64,000 bases of DNA from Terriglobia bacterium (GCA_020073085.1 JAIQFV010000006.1:124001-188000), one strand, 5' to 3'. Numbered from the stretch's first letter, positions 54,678 to 64,000 are shown. A program made the numbers and translations. Notes: generated by a model from the letters alone, not told the origin.

Positions 54678-55769
54678 TCAATTAATTCGAGTTATCTGGA
54701 TGCTCCCGGTCGCTCCATTCGTTCCCGACAAGCTGGTCATCGTAAAGGAACCGGTAAGGGTGTTTGCTGAGAGCGAGAAATTGTCAATCTGGGTGTAGAC
54801 GATGAATTCCTGACCCTGCAACAAAATGGATTTCCCATAGCCCATGATTCTCGCCGTCTTGTTCTGAAGTGCGCCATAAACGAAATAGGTTTCCGGCGTC
54901 ACGGTTTCAAGGCTGGGCGTGGTTCCGGTGATATGTAGATACCCGTTCACCGCCATGCCGTTGACCCAAATCCCTCCATCGCCTGTGAACCCCAGTCCCG
55001 AGAGGGTAGCGGAAAAAGAAAATGTGCGCTGCGAAGGCAGCAAGGGAAGCGAAGAAAACTGATTCGACACCAACGTGAGTGCCGTCCCGATGATCGGCGC
55101 ATCTGACTCGATCTCGAGGCGTCCTTTCCCCAGGGTCAAACCAGGAAAAAACTGATTTAGGAACTGTGGCAAATGACTTTGTGCGGAAAGAGTCAGGGTC
55201 TGGGGCGGGGACGCCGTGCCGTTCGTCTCGTTGAACACCGAGAGTTTCACGTTGGCGGTGGTGTTTCCAAGGTTGGCCAATGCCAGCGCAATCGTGGTGG
55301 AATCCTCAAATGGAATGGTGGTCATATAGAATTCGGAGGAGGGAGGAACGCCCACGCTGTCGGTTACAGTCGACCCGGCCTTCACATAGTAGGTCAGGTT
55401 TCCTTCCAGAGTCGCCGTTTGTATCGTCGGATCCGTGGCTTTGATATAACCGAACCCTGCCTCAATTCCCGCCGCTGCCGTGATGTGAAACGTTTTTGTC
55501 CCCCCGGCTGGAATGTCGACGGCCACTTTTCCATTAGCGACCGGGGCGCCGTTCACAATCGGATTCCAGGCCAGTCCCTGCAGGTGAGAAAGATTTAACA
55601 CACCCGTGTATGCGGTGATGCCCCGATTGGTCGCTACCAGCACGGTCTCATATCCGCCACCTGCGGCGATTTGGCTGAACGCTATGTCCTTTTGTGGCGA
55701 AAGATTCTGTCCCCATGTTGGACTGCAAAAAGTCAGAAAAAGGACAGTAATCGAGATTTTCCAAACCAT
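54678..55769 (-). CDS. secreted beta-rich protein of unknown function
   Basis: 363 aa. A signal peptide (about 1-20, ending TWGQ) is followed by beta-strand-rich sequence without Cys beyond the leader. IAFSQIAAGGGYETVLVATNRG near the N-terminus and several Ig/adhesin-like stretches (TTIALALANLGNTTANVKLSVFN) suggest tandem beta-sandwich domains. I do not recognise the family. AAGGAGGAAAC just before the ATG supports the start. It may be exported to the periplasm or cell surface. Confidence 0.78.
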   Translation of the reverse strand: MVWKISITVLFLTFCSPTWGQNLSPQKDIAFSQIAAGGGYETVLVATNRGITAYTGVLNLSHLQGLAWNPIVNGAPVANGKVAVDIPAGGTKTFHITAAAGIEAGFGYIKATDPTIQTATLEGNLTYYVKAGSTVTDSVGVPPSSEFYMTTIPFEDSTTIALALANLGNTTANVKLSVFNETNGTASPPQTLTLSAQSHLPQFLNQFFPGLTLGKGRLEIESDAPIIGTALTLVSNQFSSLPLLPSQRTFSFSATLSGLGFTGDGGIWVNGMAVNGYLHITGTTPSLETVTPETYFVYGALQNKTARIMGYGKSILLQGQEFIVYTQIDNFSLSANTLTGSFTMTSLSGTNGATGSIQITRIN

Positions 55770-56231
55770 GTTTCCTCCTTTTGGATATCACAGATAAAAT
55801 TGAATAAGTGAAGAACCGCAAACCCGCCGCCGCTGGTGCTTCCGCGCCGAATTTCCTAGAAGAATCAATTCCTTGAACCGAATCTCAATTTCAAAAATGG
55901 GAAAAAGGAATTCCTAGAATAGCCCCCAATTACCAATGGCCAAATTGCGGCCAAGATAACAACTCTAACACCAGCAGAAGAGGTTAATAGCGTTCAGAGT
56001 CTTTTCAATACCCTTCTGATCTCAATATACTCACTCCATTAAGGATGTCAAGGTGTTCACGGCAGTTTGGTGACGTCAAGCCGCTTGGGTAAAAACTTGG
56101 AGAGTGCGGTTTCGCCACTCTTTTTTCAAACCGTAGAAAGCGGCCTGAATCCGCCTTGAGATCCAAAAACTTTCGCTTTCCGACACCCTGAAATTAAGCT
56201 ACCATTCGCGCGCATCCACGACACGGCTACC
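55770..56231. other. divergent intergenic region
   Basis: About 460 bp between the divergent secreted-protein and kinase genes; both promoters should lie here. No clear consensus boxes or RNA gene are seen. Confidence 0.4.
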
Positions 56232-58877
56232 ATGGCGTTAACGACAGGCATGACGGTTGGTCCGTACGAAATCACCGGTGCGCTTGGCGCCGGGGGGATG
56301 GGGGAGGTGTATTGCGCGCGGGACAAGAAGCTGGGGCGCGACGTTGCACTAAAGGTATTGCCCGAGGCTTTTGCCGACGACCCGGAGCGCATGGCGCGGT
56401 TTGAGCGCGAAGCCAAAGTGCTCGCCTCGCTCAACCATCCGAACATCGCCTCAATTTACGGTCTCGAGGACTCCGACAACCGACGCGCGCTCGTGATGGA
56501 GCTGGTCGCAGGACCCACGCTGGCTGAGCGCCTCAAGTCCGGCGCCATTCCTGTCGATGAAGCCCTTCCGATCGCCAAACAAATCTGCGACGCCCTTGAA
56601 TGCGCGCACGAGCGCGGGATCCTTCATCGCGACTTGAAACCCGCCAATGTCAAAGTTGCCCCCGATGGCACGGTGAAGCTCCTGGACTTTGGGTTGGCTA
56701 AAGCAATTGAAGGAGATTCCGCAGCTACTGAAAGTTTGGAATCCCCGACTGTCAGCGTCCGGGCAACACAAGCAGGTCTTATACTCGGCACGGCGGGGTA
56801 CATGTCGCCGGAGCAAGCCAGAGGCAAGCCCGTCGATCCCCGGACCGACATCTGGGCCTTTGGCGTTTTAATGTTTGAGATGCTGACGGGCCAACCGCTG
56901 TACTTCGGCGACACAATTTCCGAAATCCTCGCGAAGGTCATTGAGCGCGAGCCGGACCTCCACCGATTGCCTCCAAGCACTCCTGCATCCATCCGTGAGT
57001 TAATTCGCCGCTGTCTCGTTAAGAACCCGCGGCAGAGATTGCGCGATATCGGCGATGCGCGGCTTGTACTTGAGGAGTATCTGGCCAATCCTTCCACGAC
57101 GCAGCCGGTCGCCGGGGCGGCGATGTCTCCGGCTCGATCATGGGTTCTGCTGTGGTTGTTCGGCGGCCTTGCCTTGGGCGCACTGGTGGCAGGCACCGTA
57201 GTCTGGAAGCTGATGCCTGCGGCCCCGCCGCCCCCGACCATGCGTTTCAGCGCCGTCACCAACTTCACCGGTGTTGATGCAATGCCTGCTTTCTCACCCG
57301 ACGGGCGCTCCGTGGCTTTTTTGTCAAATCGGGGCGGCCAGTTTGATATTTGGATGGGACTGATCACTGGCGGGAGCCCCGTCCGCATCACCAACGATCC
57401 CAATCTCAAGGCGCGGCCCCACTGGTCTCCTGACGGCTCCAAAATCTCCTACTCCCGCTTGAATGAAAGTGGCTTGTGGGATGTCTGGACGGTGCCTGCA
57501 TTGGGCGGGACACCACGCAAGTTATTGACAAACGCTTACGAAGCTGCCTGGGCACCCGATGGTCGCTCGCTGGCCTACGCCAATTCCTCCACTCGAACGA
57601 TTTGGATCTGTGACGCGATGGGAAGCAATGCGCGCGCTTTGACTCAGCCTGAGAGTCAGACTTCCCACATCGAGCCCGCGTTTTCGCATGATGGACGAAT
57701 CATCGCTTTTGTCCGTCGAAACGCCGGCCCTCGCGGAGAGTTAGCAACGGTAGATCTATCCTCAGGGAAAGTGAAGAGGCTAACCGACGACGGAGTTTCG
57801 GCTCGTTCGCCTGTCTGGTCCGTAGACAATCGGTTCGTCTATTTCGCGTCCACCCGCGGTGGCACGATGAACCTCTGGAAGATTGCCGCTCACGGCGGCC
57901 CACCGGTGCAAATCACTGCCGGCCGCGGAGATGACTCCGAGCTGGATCTCTCTGCGGACGGTCAGAAGATTGTTTTTGCCAGTCACCGCTCCATCATCAA
58001 TTTGCTGGAAGTGACGATCGACTCGAACACGGAAGCCGGCCGCAGATGGCTCACCACCGACGCCGCCCGCAGCACATTCTCGCCCGCCTATTCCCCCGAT
58101 GGTCGCCGGATTGCGTACTTTACCAACCGCAAAGGCGCTGAAAATGAGTCTATTTGGATGATGGATGCCGACGGCTCCAACCCCGTCAAGTTGGTAGAGG
58201 ACGGTAGCTTAAATTACTTTCCACGCTGGGGCCCCGACGGGCAGTATTTGATTTTTGCATCCGGCCTTCGCGGGGATGCCGCCCAGCGGAACCTTCGCCG
58301 GCTGAGTCTGTCGGGGACGGTGCCGGAGGATCTCCCTGCCGAGCCACTTGAAACCCCTTGGGGTGATGTCGGGCCAGATGGTCGCTTGGTCTTTAGCGCG
58401 AAAGATGGCCAGGTCCAGCTCTTTAATCAGGGGAATAGCAAGACGCAAGCCCTCGACTCGGTCCGGGGAAGCATCTTATCCTGGGCGACTGACGGTCGTC
58501 ATATCGCCTCCGTCATCTTAGCTCGCCAATTGGGCGATCCCGAGGCTGGTGTGTGGGTCTATGATTTGAGTGGAGGAGCTGCGCGCCAAGTATTTCGCGG
58601 TTGGGCATGCTACTACAAATGGATCGGCCCTGACGAACTCTTTGTCCTCGAAGGGAAGCCGGACCTCACTGCTATTCTTTGGCGTGTTCGCCTCGATGGG
58701 TCACTGCCGGTGCGTATGCGGACCTCCCTCCGGCTCAGGTACTCCCCTCAGGACATAGGCGCATTCCTAGCCACTTCCTACGCGCGGTTCGATATCCATC
58801 CTGACCACCGCCGGATTGTGATTGAGGCCTTCCGTTTCCAAGAGGCCGACATCAGCATGATCGAAAACATCCGCTAG
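56232..58877 (+). CDS. transmembrane Ser/Thr protein kinase with TolB-like propeller
   Basis: 881 aa. A cytoplasmic Hanks-type kinase (about 10-275) has GALGAGGMGEVY, catalytic Lys41 in VALKVLPE, HRDLKPANV (Asp134), LDFGLA (Asp152) and GTAGYMSPEQARG, so it should be active. One membrane helix (about 304-326) leads to an outside WD40/TolB-type propeller with repeats such as PAFSPDGRSVAFLSNRGGQFDIW and PAYSPDGRRIAYFTNRKG. The layout is that of a sensor kinase whose propeller detects an envelope signal. No cognate phosphatase is nearby. Confidence 0.93.
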   Translation: MALTTGMTVGPYEITGALGAGGMGEVYCARDKKLGRDVALKVLPEAFADDPERMARFEREAKVLASLNHPNIASIYGLEDSDNRRALVMELVAGPTLAERLKSGAIPVDEALPIAKQICDALECAHERGILHRDLKPANVKVAPDGTVKLLDFGLAKAIEGDSAATESLESPTVSVRATQAGLILGTAGYMSPEQARGKPVDPRTDIWAFGVLMFEMLTGQPLYFGDTISEILAKVIEREPDLHRLPPSTPASIRELIRRCLVKNPRQRLRDIGDARLVLEEYLANPSTTQPVAGAAMSPARSWVLLWLFGGLALGALVAGTVVWKLMPAAPPPPTMRFSAVTNFTGVDAMPAFSPDGRSVAFLSNRGGQFDIWMGLITGGSPVRITNDPNLKARPHWSPDGSKISYSRLNESGLWDVWTVPALGGTPRKLLTNAYEAAWAPDGRSLAYANSSTRTIWICDAMGSNARALTQPESQTSHIEPAFSHDGRIIAFVRRNAGPRGELATVDLSSGKVKRLTDDGVSARSPVWSVDNRFVYFASTRGGTMNLWKIAAHGGPPVQITAGRGDDSELDLSADGQKIVFASHRSIINLLEVTIDSNTEAGRRWLTTDAARSTFSPAYSPDGRRIAYFTNRKGAENESIWMMDADGSNPVKLVEDGSLNYFPRWGPDGQYLIFASGLRGDAAQRNLRRLSLSGTVPEDLPAEPLETPWGDVGPDGRLVFSAKDGQVQLFNQGNSKTQALDSVRGSILSWATDGRHIASVILARQLGDPEAGVWVYDLSGGAARQVFRGWACYYKWIGPDELFVLEGKPDLTAILWRVRLDGSLPVRMRTSLRLRYSPQDIGAFLATSYARFDIHPDHRRIVIEAFRFQEADISMIENIR

Positions 58878-59136
58878 CCGCCTATGCCATTCGCACCCCC
58901 GCCCTAGCCTCCTGACAAAGTCTCTCTCAAAACAAGGTCGCCCGCCGTGGCGGGCCAATAGCGCATGTGTGCGCCACCCCGCCCGATTTTGATAGGGGTC
59001 TTCGTATTTCACCCACCTGAATGAGCTCCATGACAGGAGCGCGCGGGCTCATTTGAGGTTGAAACCACAATTTTGTCGGGTGGAAAACGAGTGGTGTCGG
59101 AGAGAACTACAAGCCGCTGAAGTGAAAAAAGAATAT

Positions 59137-59212
59137 TGGTAGCGGCGTGTGGACTCGAACCACAGACCTAGGGATTATGAGACCCTCGCTCTACCACCTG
59201 AGCTACGCCGCC
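59137..59212 (-). tRNA. tRNA-Met (anticodon CAU)
   Basis: 76 nt including an encoded CCA. On the minus strand it begins GGCGGCGTAGCTCAGGTGG, has an anticodon arm GGGTCTCATAATCCC with CAU, and a T arm GTGGTTCGAGTCCAC. The acceptor stem pairs fully with one G-U at position 1. G1-U72 suits an elongator tRNA-Met; an isoleucine tRNA with modified CAU cannot be excluded from sequence alone. Confidence 0.93.
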
Positions 59213-59245
59213 ACACTGCAAGATCCACCGCGAAGTGGGCAGAAA

Positions 59246-59275
59246 ATATTAAGGCGTGACGTCTGTGTTTGTCAA
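59246..59275 (-). promoter_or_regulatory. promoter of the tRNA gene
   Basis: On the minus strand TTGACA (59275-59270), 18-nt spacer, TAATAT (59251-59246), 33 nt before the tRNA 5' end. Confidence 0.6.
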
Positions 59276-59640
59276 ACGTTAACCATGTCCCTGAGAAGGT
59301 CACTTGAGACCGTCGGAGGGTATAGATTCAAGCCTATAGATCAGAATCCAAGTGTGCAAATCAGAAAGCGCGAAGGCGAGTGGAAGCACAGAGGGAGCAC
59401 ATGGGGGAGAGGAGGATAGCAGGAAATAGTTTTGGGGATCTGGACTGAATCTGTCGCCCCGTCGGGGCTCAAGCCACGTTTTCCTTGCTTACCCCACCCT
59501 CGCCCCGCAAAGAGCGCGGGGCTCAGGTGGGGCCACAATCTGACGCCCTCCGGGCTTTGGATCTACTTGGCGGACTTTGTAGTTTGCTTTGGCCTGCACT
59601 AAGTCCGGAGACGCCAATTGATTCTCTTCTGGGGCTGACT
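59276..59640. other. intergenic region with GC hairpins
   Basis: Between the tRNA and RNase R genes. It contains GCCCC-gtc-GGGGC (59456-59468) and GCCCCGC-aaagagc-GCGGGGC (59502-59522), REP-like hairpins. No gene is seen. Confidence 0.5.
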
Positions 59641-62265
59641 TTAACCCCAGCCCTTCCGTCGGGCGTGGTAGGGGCGGCGTGTCGTGCGCCGTTGCGAAGA
59701 GGCACCTTTCACCAGGTCGGCGACCAGGAATTGAATCTTGTGGGAGTCCGCGTCCACGCGATCGACAAGCACACTGATGCGGTCGCCGATGCGGAAGGAT
59801 TTCTTGGAACGATCGCCCACCAGAGACTGCATGCTTTCGCGGTACACATAGAAATCATCAATCAATGATCCCACTGGAACAAACCCTTCGATGAACAGAT
59901 CCAGGAGTTCCACGTAGAACCCATTCTTGTTGACGCTGATGATCAATCCCGGGAGCTCCTCCCCGACCCGTTCCTGCATGAACTTCGCCTTCTTCCACTC
60001 CATCAACTCGCGCTCCGCTCCGTCGGCCCTGCGTTCCGCGTCGCTGGACTCGGATCCGATGGTGGCAAGCTGCTCGTTCGAGTAGGGCGAACCTCTTCTT
60101 GGGAGACGCGTTTTGACGCTGCCGGCCGTCGAGGGCTGTTCCACGGAACCGGGCCGACGTGCACTCCGCACCCGCTCCCGAATCGCGCCGGATTCATTCT
60201 GGTCGGGGCCGATGAGTGATTTCAAGATGCGATGGACAATCAAGTCCGGATACCGGCGGATGGGGGAGGTGAAATGCGTATAGCACCCCGAAGCCAGCCC
60301 AAAATGCCCCAGGTTGAGCTCGCTGTAACGCGCTTGTTTGAGGGATCGCAACATGAGATAGGAGAGGATCCGCTCCTCCGGCTTCCCGACCACCCGTTCC
60401 GCGAGTTTCTGATAATGAGCCGGGGTCACGACGAGATCGGTGGGCTGCAGCCAGAGGTTGGACCTGGCAAATCCAGCGGCCGTGGAGCGTCGAACCTCTG
60501 ACCCTGGACTCCGCCCCCGTCTCTCCCTTCCCCTCGCCTCCTTCTCCACTGGCAGCTTCTTGACCACCAGGTCAATCCCCAGCGAGTATCCGAAGCTCCG
60601 CGCGATCATCTCGAATTCGGCGACTTTGGCGGGGTCGGGCGCCTCATGAACTCGATAAAGCGACGGGATTTCACGTTCAAAGAGTGCTCGCGCCACGGTT
60701 TCGTTGGCGATCAGCATGAACTCTTCGATGAGGCGGTGGGCGATGTTGCGCTCGCTGCGGACCACGCCGGTCATAATCCCGTTTTCGTCGAAGGTAATGA
60801 CGGGCTCGGGCAGATCGAAGTCGATCGAACCCCGCGCGTCACGCATGCGGTTCAAGATCACTGCCAATTCCTGCATCCGGTGGAAGGTCTCCACCAGCGG
60901 GGCGTAGCGCGCCATGACCGCTTTGTCGCCATCTACCAGGATCTTCGCCACGTTGGTGTAAGTCATCCGTTCCACGCTTCGGATAACCCCCTGGGCGAAG
61001 CGATGATCCTGCACCCGGCCCTGGGAATCAATTTCCATAATGCAGGATTGCACCAGTCGATCCACCTTCGGATTCAAGCTGCAAATTCCGTTGGAAAGCT
61101 CTTCGGGGAGCATGGGAACGGCCCGGTCGGGGAAGTAGACGGAGGTTCCACGCAGTGAGGCTTCCAGATCGAACTCCGAACCCGGGGTCACGTAGTGCGC
61201 GACGTCGGCTATATGGACCTGCAACTCAAAACTCCCGTTCTCGAGGCGCCGGACGTAAACCGCGTCGTCAAAATCCTTGGCGGTTTCACCGTCAATCGTG
61301 ACAATAGGTTGGGACCGAAAATCCTCACGTCCCCCGATTTCCTCAGTGCTCACCTCCTGGGGAACCGCGTGTGCTGCCTCCATGACTTCCTCAGGAAAAC
61401 GATGCGGAAGGTGATGCTTCCGGATCATGATTTCCACGTCGATGCCGAATTCCCCGGGCTTGCCGAGGACCTCCGTGACCCGTCCCCGGGGCGATTCCAA
61501 AGGGGTGGGAAAGCTGGTGATTTCGACATCGACGATGTCACCCTCCGTAGCCCGGCCTTCTTCACCTGATTCGATTATCACCTGGTGGAGAAACTTCTCG
61601 TCCAAGGGGAGCACGACGGCGGTTGATCCCCGACGTCTGAATTGTCCGACCATGGAGGAGAACCTTCTTTGCAGGACCTTGACGATGTGGCCTTCCGCCC
61701 GCCCGTCCCTCTTGATGGCATCGATCTCGACCTCCACCTGGTCTCCATTCAGGCCGCCACGCATCTGCAAAGGGGGGATAAAGATATCTCCTTTAATGGG
61801 GATAGTGCTTCCCGCAAGAGCGCGCGGGGGAGCGGGGCGAGTGGCGTGGGCCCTGGGTTTCGATGTGACTTGATCAGGAGCTGGGGAAGAATTCGGGCTC
61901 GTTCCTTTTTTCAGCGCCAATCCTTCGACTTCGACGAATCCGTACCCGTCACGGTGCGTGATGAGCCGGCCAGCCAGCCGGTTTCTGGAAGTGGCGGGTT
62001 CGGTGTGAGTTCTTCCGTCCCTTGAGGGGGCTCTTGAACTGCTGCCCGCAGCATTCTTGGATCCCCTTTCAGCCTGTGGGAGCCGAAAGCGCCCACCCCG
62101 AAGCTTCTCAAGCTCGCCTTCCCGCACCATTCGATCCAGGCATTCTCTCAGGTGGCGACGATCGCCCGGCTTGAGACGAAGCACTCGGGAGAGATGTTTG
62201 ATCTTCATATGCGGCTCCCGGGACTCGTGGAAGGCCTCCAGGATTTTTTCTTTGGTGGCGGTCAT
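59641..62265 (-). CDS. rnr: ribonuclease R (RNB family exoribonuclease)
   Basis: 874 aa 3'-5' exoribonuclease that degrades structured RNA. A winged-helix N-terminus (TKEKILEAFHESREPHMKIKHLSRVLRL), cold-shock domains, the RNB catalytic core with VTIDGETAKDFDDAVYV (metal-binding Asp) and HFTSPIRRYPDLIVHR, and a C-terminal S1 domain are all present. Basic/Ser/Pro-rich insertions absent from typical RNase R occur near residues 50-80 and 110-145 and within the RNB region (about 60479-60549 and 60010-60175). Start 62265 (MTATKEK) is chosen over upstream in-frame Mets that give unrelated sequence; no clear ribosome site. Confidence 0.92.
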   Translation of the reverse strand: MTATKEKILEAFHESREPHMKIKHLSRVLRLKPGDRRHLRECLDRMVREGELEKLRGGRFRLPQAERGSKNAAGSSSRAPSRDGRTHTEPATSRNRLAGRLITHRDGYGFVEVEGLALKKGTSPNSSPAPDQVTSKPRAHATRPAPPRALAGSTIPIKGDIFIPPLQMRGGLNGDQVEVEIDAIKRDGRAEGHIVKVLQRRFSSMVGQFRRRGSTAVVLPLDEKFLHQVIIESGEEGRATEGDIVDVEITSFPTPLESPRGRVTEVLGKPGEFGIDVEIMIRKHHLPHRFPEEVMEAAHAVPQEVSTEEIGGREDFRSQPIVTIDGETAKDFDDAVYVRRLENGSFELQVHIADVAHYVTPGSEFDLEASLRGTSVYFPDRAVPMLPEELSNGICSLNPKVDRLVQSCIMEIDSQGRVQDHRFAQGVIRSVERMTYTNVAKILVDGDKAVMARYAPLVETFHRMQELAVILNRMRDARGSIDFDLPEPVITFDENGIMTGVVRSERNIAHRLIEEFMLIANETVARALFEREIPSLYRVHEAPDPAKVAEFEMIARSFGYSLGIDLVVKKLPVEKEARGRERRGRSPGSEVRRSTAAGFARSNLWLQPTDLVVTPAHYQKLAERVVGKPEERILSYLMLRSLKQARYSELNLGHFGLASGCYTHFTSPIRRYPDLIVHRILKSLIGPDQNESGAIRERVRSARRPGSVEQPSTAGSVKTRLPRRGSPYSNEQLATIGSESSDAERRADGAERELMEWKKAKFMQERVGEELPGLIISVNKNGFYVELLDLFIEGFVPVGSLIDDFYVYRESMQSLVGDRSKKSFRIGDRISVLVDRVDADSHKIQFLVADLVKGASSQRRTTRRPYHARRKGWG

Positions 62266-62785
62266 GGTTAGGGTCAAAGTGGTCCTAATTCCGGTCACCA
62301 TGGTAACACCGGGGGCGCACGGATTTTTGATTTTCTTGCAGAGAGGACGGCAGCACTTGTGCACAACGAGAATGAGGAGCCGTGGTAGCCGGGATGAATT
62401 GCTTTTTGATTCATCCCGGGATCGCGGTTTCCAAAACTTGATTGCCACACAATTCTTTTTTATGAAACAGTGCATCGCAGACTTGCAATACACAATCCTT
62501 CAGATCATCAAAAAACCAGAAGTGGCACGGAGAACCAATGGCGCCTTCCGGAGGTCCCAGCGAGCTGGCGAAGCCTGAAATCAAGCAGTTCGCGGCATTT
62601 TTCCTTGCCAATCCGGGGGTATCAAAGTAGAATTCGACCGGCTTGGGCTCCCTTTCGAGGATTAGCTCCATAATTGAGGTGTGTCGGCGGTCGGACAACC
62701 CCTGAGGGAGAAACCTAATCAGATTGGATTCACCGGAGGATTAATGCCGGGATTCAATACTGTGGACGATGTTTGAGGTGAATGA
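62266..62785. other. intergenic region upstream of rnr and the radical SAM gene
   Basis: About 520 bp. It includes a perfect hairpin CCGGGATGAAT-9 nt-ATTCATCCCGG (62389-62419) and a nine-codon ORF with a strong ribosome site (62744-62776). No other gene is supported. Confidence 0.5.
62744..62776 (+). CDS. possible 10-codon leader ORF
   Basis: GGAGG (62735-62739) precedes ATG at 62744, coding MPGFNTVDDV then TGA. It ends 9 nt before the radical SAM start. Too short to judge; it may be a translated leader or chance. Confidence 0.25.
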   Translation: MPGFNTVDDV

Positions 62786-64000
62786 ATGTACAGTGATGGC
62801 GTACTTCCTGAACAAACAGGTCCCCGGGGGCGACTGGGTTCCATGCGTGGTTCCGCTCTCCTTTCCGGTTTAGCGAACGTCGCTTGGAAGACCTTTCAGG
62901 CGTTCAACCGGATGTTTCCTGAAGGAGAGCAGATTTCACCGAAATGGGCGCCGGGAAAATTATTAAAAAGTTATGAACGCACCGCCCCAACGCTGGGTGT
63001 TCCGAGGCAGACCGATTCACTCTGTCCGAAATGCGTGAAGGAAGTGCGCGACGCGGTGATGACCGGGCAAAAGGATTTGTCCGAGTTCTACGGCAAGCAT
63101 TCCGGCGAAATCAAGGCGGACATTGTTGAAGTGGAGGGCAAGGTCCTGATGCGGAAGACCTGCCCGAAGCATGGGGATATTGAAGACATCCTTTCGACCG
63201 ATGTGGAGTGGACCAAGCGCATTGAATCGCTCTTCTTCGGCCGCGACTTCCGCTGTAGCGATGACACTGATGTTCATAAGCATGGAACTTCCACGATCAA
63301 ATTCGGGCGAGGGGCCGTCCTCACGGTCGATCTGACCAACCGATGCAACATGATGTGCAATCCCTGCTTCATGGATGCCAACCAGGTAGGTTATGTCCAC
63401 GAACCCGATTGGGAGGACGTCAAAGGGATTCTGGATCGCGCGGTGTCTTTTAAACCCAAACGGCAGTCCATCATCTTATTCTCCGGCGGCGAACCCACCG
63501 TTGCCTCGACGTTCCTGAAGGCAGTGGCTTATGCCAAGGAAGTTGGATTTTATCGCATCCTGGCGGCCACGAATGGGATTCGTTTCGCTCAGGATCCGGA
63601 ATTCACGCGCCAGGCGCACGAAGCGGGGTTGCATGGGGCTTATCTGCAGTTCGACGGGGTGGGTGAAGATGTGAACGCCCACCGCGGCGTGGGCAACCTG
63701 TTCGATGTCAAGCTCCAAGCCATCGAGAATATGGCCAAGGTCGGCATGAAGACCACCCTGGTGACCACGATCCTGAATGGGGTCAATAATCATCGGATCG
63801 GGAAGATCGTGGAGTTTGCCTTGCAGAATATCGATAAGGTCCAGACCATTGCATTTCAACCCGTCTCTTTCACCGGCCGCGATGAAGACATCGACGACCG
63901 GCGACGCAAGGCGCAGCGCTACACGCTTTCTGAGATGTGCGATGACTTGAAGGTACAGCTGGGACCCGATCTTCAGCCGATGCGCGATTGGTTCCCCCTC
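62786..64000 (+). CDS. radical SAM protein, Tes/MJ0619-like (cut by the window edge)
   Basis: 405 codons shown, open at the right edge. A weak N-terminal hydrophobic stretch precedes SLCPKCVKEV (Cys80, Cys83) and RKTCPKHGD (Cys126), a zinc- or Fe-S-binding pattern. The radical SAM motif CNMMCNPCF (Cys187, 191, 194) follows VDLTNR, then FSGGEPTVAS, the SAM-binding GGE. This N-terminal Cys domain plus LTxxCNxxCxxCF arrangement is seen in tetraether synthase (Tes) and bacterial membrane-spanning-lipid synthase relatives, so lipid tail coupling is a reasonable guess, not proven. GAGGTG lies 5-6 nt upstream of the ATG. Confidence 0.85.
   Translation, partial: MYSDGVLPEQTGPRGRLGSMRGSALLSGLANVAWKTFQAFNRMFPEGEQISPKWAPGKLLKSYERTAPTLGVPRQTDSLCPKCVKEVRDAVMTGQKDLSEFYGKHSGEIKADIVEVEGKVLMRKTCPKHGDIEDILSTDVEWTKRIESLFFGRDFRCSDDTDVHKHGTSTIKFGRGAVLTVDLTNRCNMMCNPCFMDANQVGYVHEPDWEDVKGILDRAVSFKPKRQSIILFSGGEPTVASTFLKAVAYAKEVGFYRILAATNGIRFAQDPEFTRQAHEAGLHGAYLQFDGVGEDVNAHRGVGNLFDVKLQAIENMAKVGMKTTLVTTILNGVNNHRIGKIVEFALQNIDKVQTIAFQPVSFTGRDEDIDDRRRKAQRYTLSEMCDDLKVQLGPDLQPMRDWFPL

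Overview
The window looks like chromosomal DNA of a free-living, GC-rich, Gram-negative-type bacterium. An acidobacterium (Acidobacteriota) is the best guess. The basis is the mix of families rather than any marker gene: a Ser/Thr kinase fused to a TolB-like propeller, a DUF3471-type serine hydrolase remnant, a CocE/NonD hydrolase, many secreted beta-propellers, a tripartite RND efflux operon, SCO1 with DUF420, and a yceD-rpmF-plsX-fab cluster followed by etfBA. Apart from one tRNA the window is protein-coding; no rRNA, CRISPR array, complete insertion sequence or coherent prophage is visible.

Layout. 0-3.1 kb: terminal-oxidase assembly genes (ABC-2 permease, SCO1, DUF420) and a HEAT/lipoyl-like hybrid protein. 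3.1-5.6 kb: a Fic protein and an M15 peptidase, bracketed by two 76-bp direct repeats. 5.7-8.1 kb: ferredoxin, a MauE-thioredoxin fusion and a YfgM-like membrane protein. 8.3-16.5 kb: the housekeeping core. A near-consensus promoter drives yceD-rpmF-plsX-fabD-fabG-acpP-fabF, and etfB/etfA follow. 16.9-24.5 kb: acyltransferase, GH57 glucanotransferase-type enzyme, broken serine hydrolase, esterase-TPR and a diguanylate cyclase. 24.9-29.3 kb: a possible tiny two-ORF operon, an unrecognised protein, a TPR protein and an ABC exporter pair. 29.6-39.2 kb: YncE-like propeller, TolC/MFP/RND efflux operon and a nonaheme cytochrome. 40.5-43.5 kb: CocE-type hydrolase, a vapBC toxin-antitoxin pair and a fragment of a second CocE gene.

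43.5-50.2 kb is the accessory hot spot. It holds a single-chain type IIG restriction-modification enzyme, a TIR protein with a C-terminal membrane anchor starting at the next base, a Shedu-like (DUF4263) nuclease variant, and a DUF6338 membrane protein overlapping a small partner. The block is bracketed by near-identical 18-bp direct repeats. A HigA/ImmA-type antitoxin-peptidase lies just outside it. This is the best candidate for an interesting, possibly undescribed defence arrangement.

50.6-59 kb holds secreted or surface proteins, a frameshifted M20 peptidase and a kinase-TolB sensor. The window ends with tRNA-Met(CAU), an RNase R with unusual basic insertions, and the start of a radical SAM enzyme that resembles the tetraether/membrane-spanning lipid synthase group.

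A family of 7-bp-periodic repeats occupies four intergenic gaps (14.8, 17.7, 24.6 and 29.3 kb). Two copies differ at only one position over about 107 bp. All functional statements come from reading motifs in the sequence; no database search was made.
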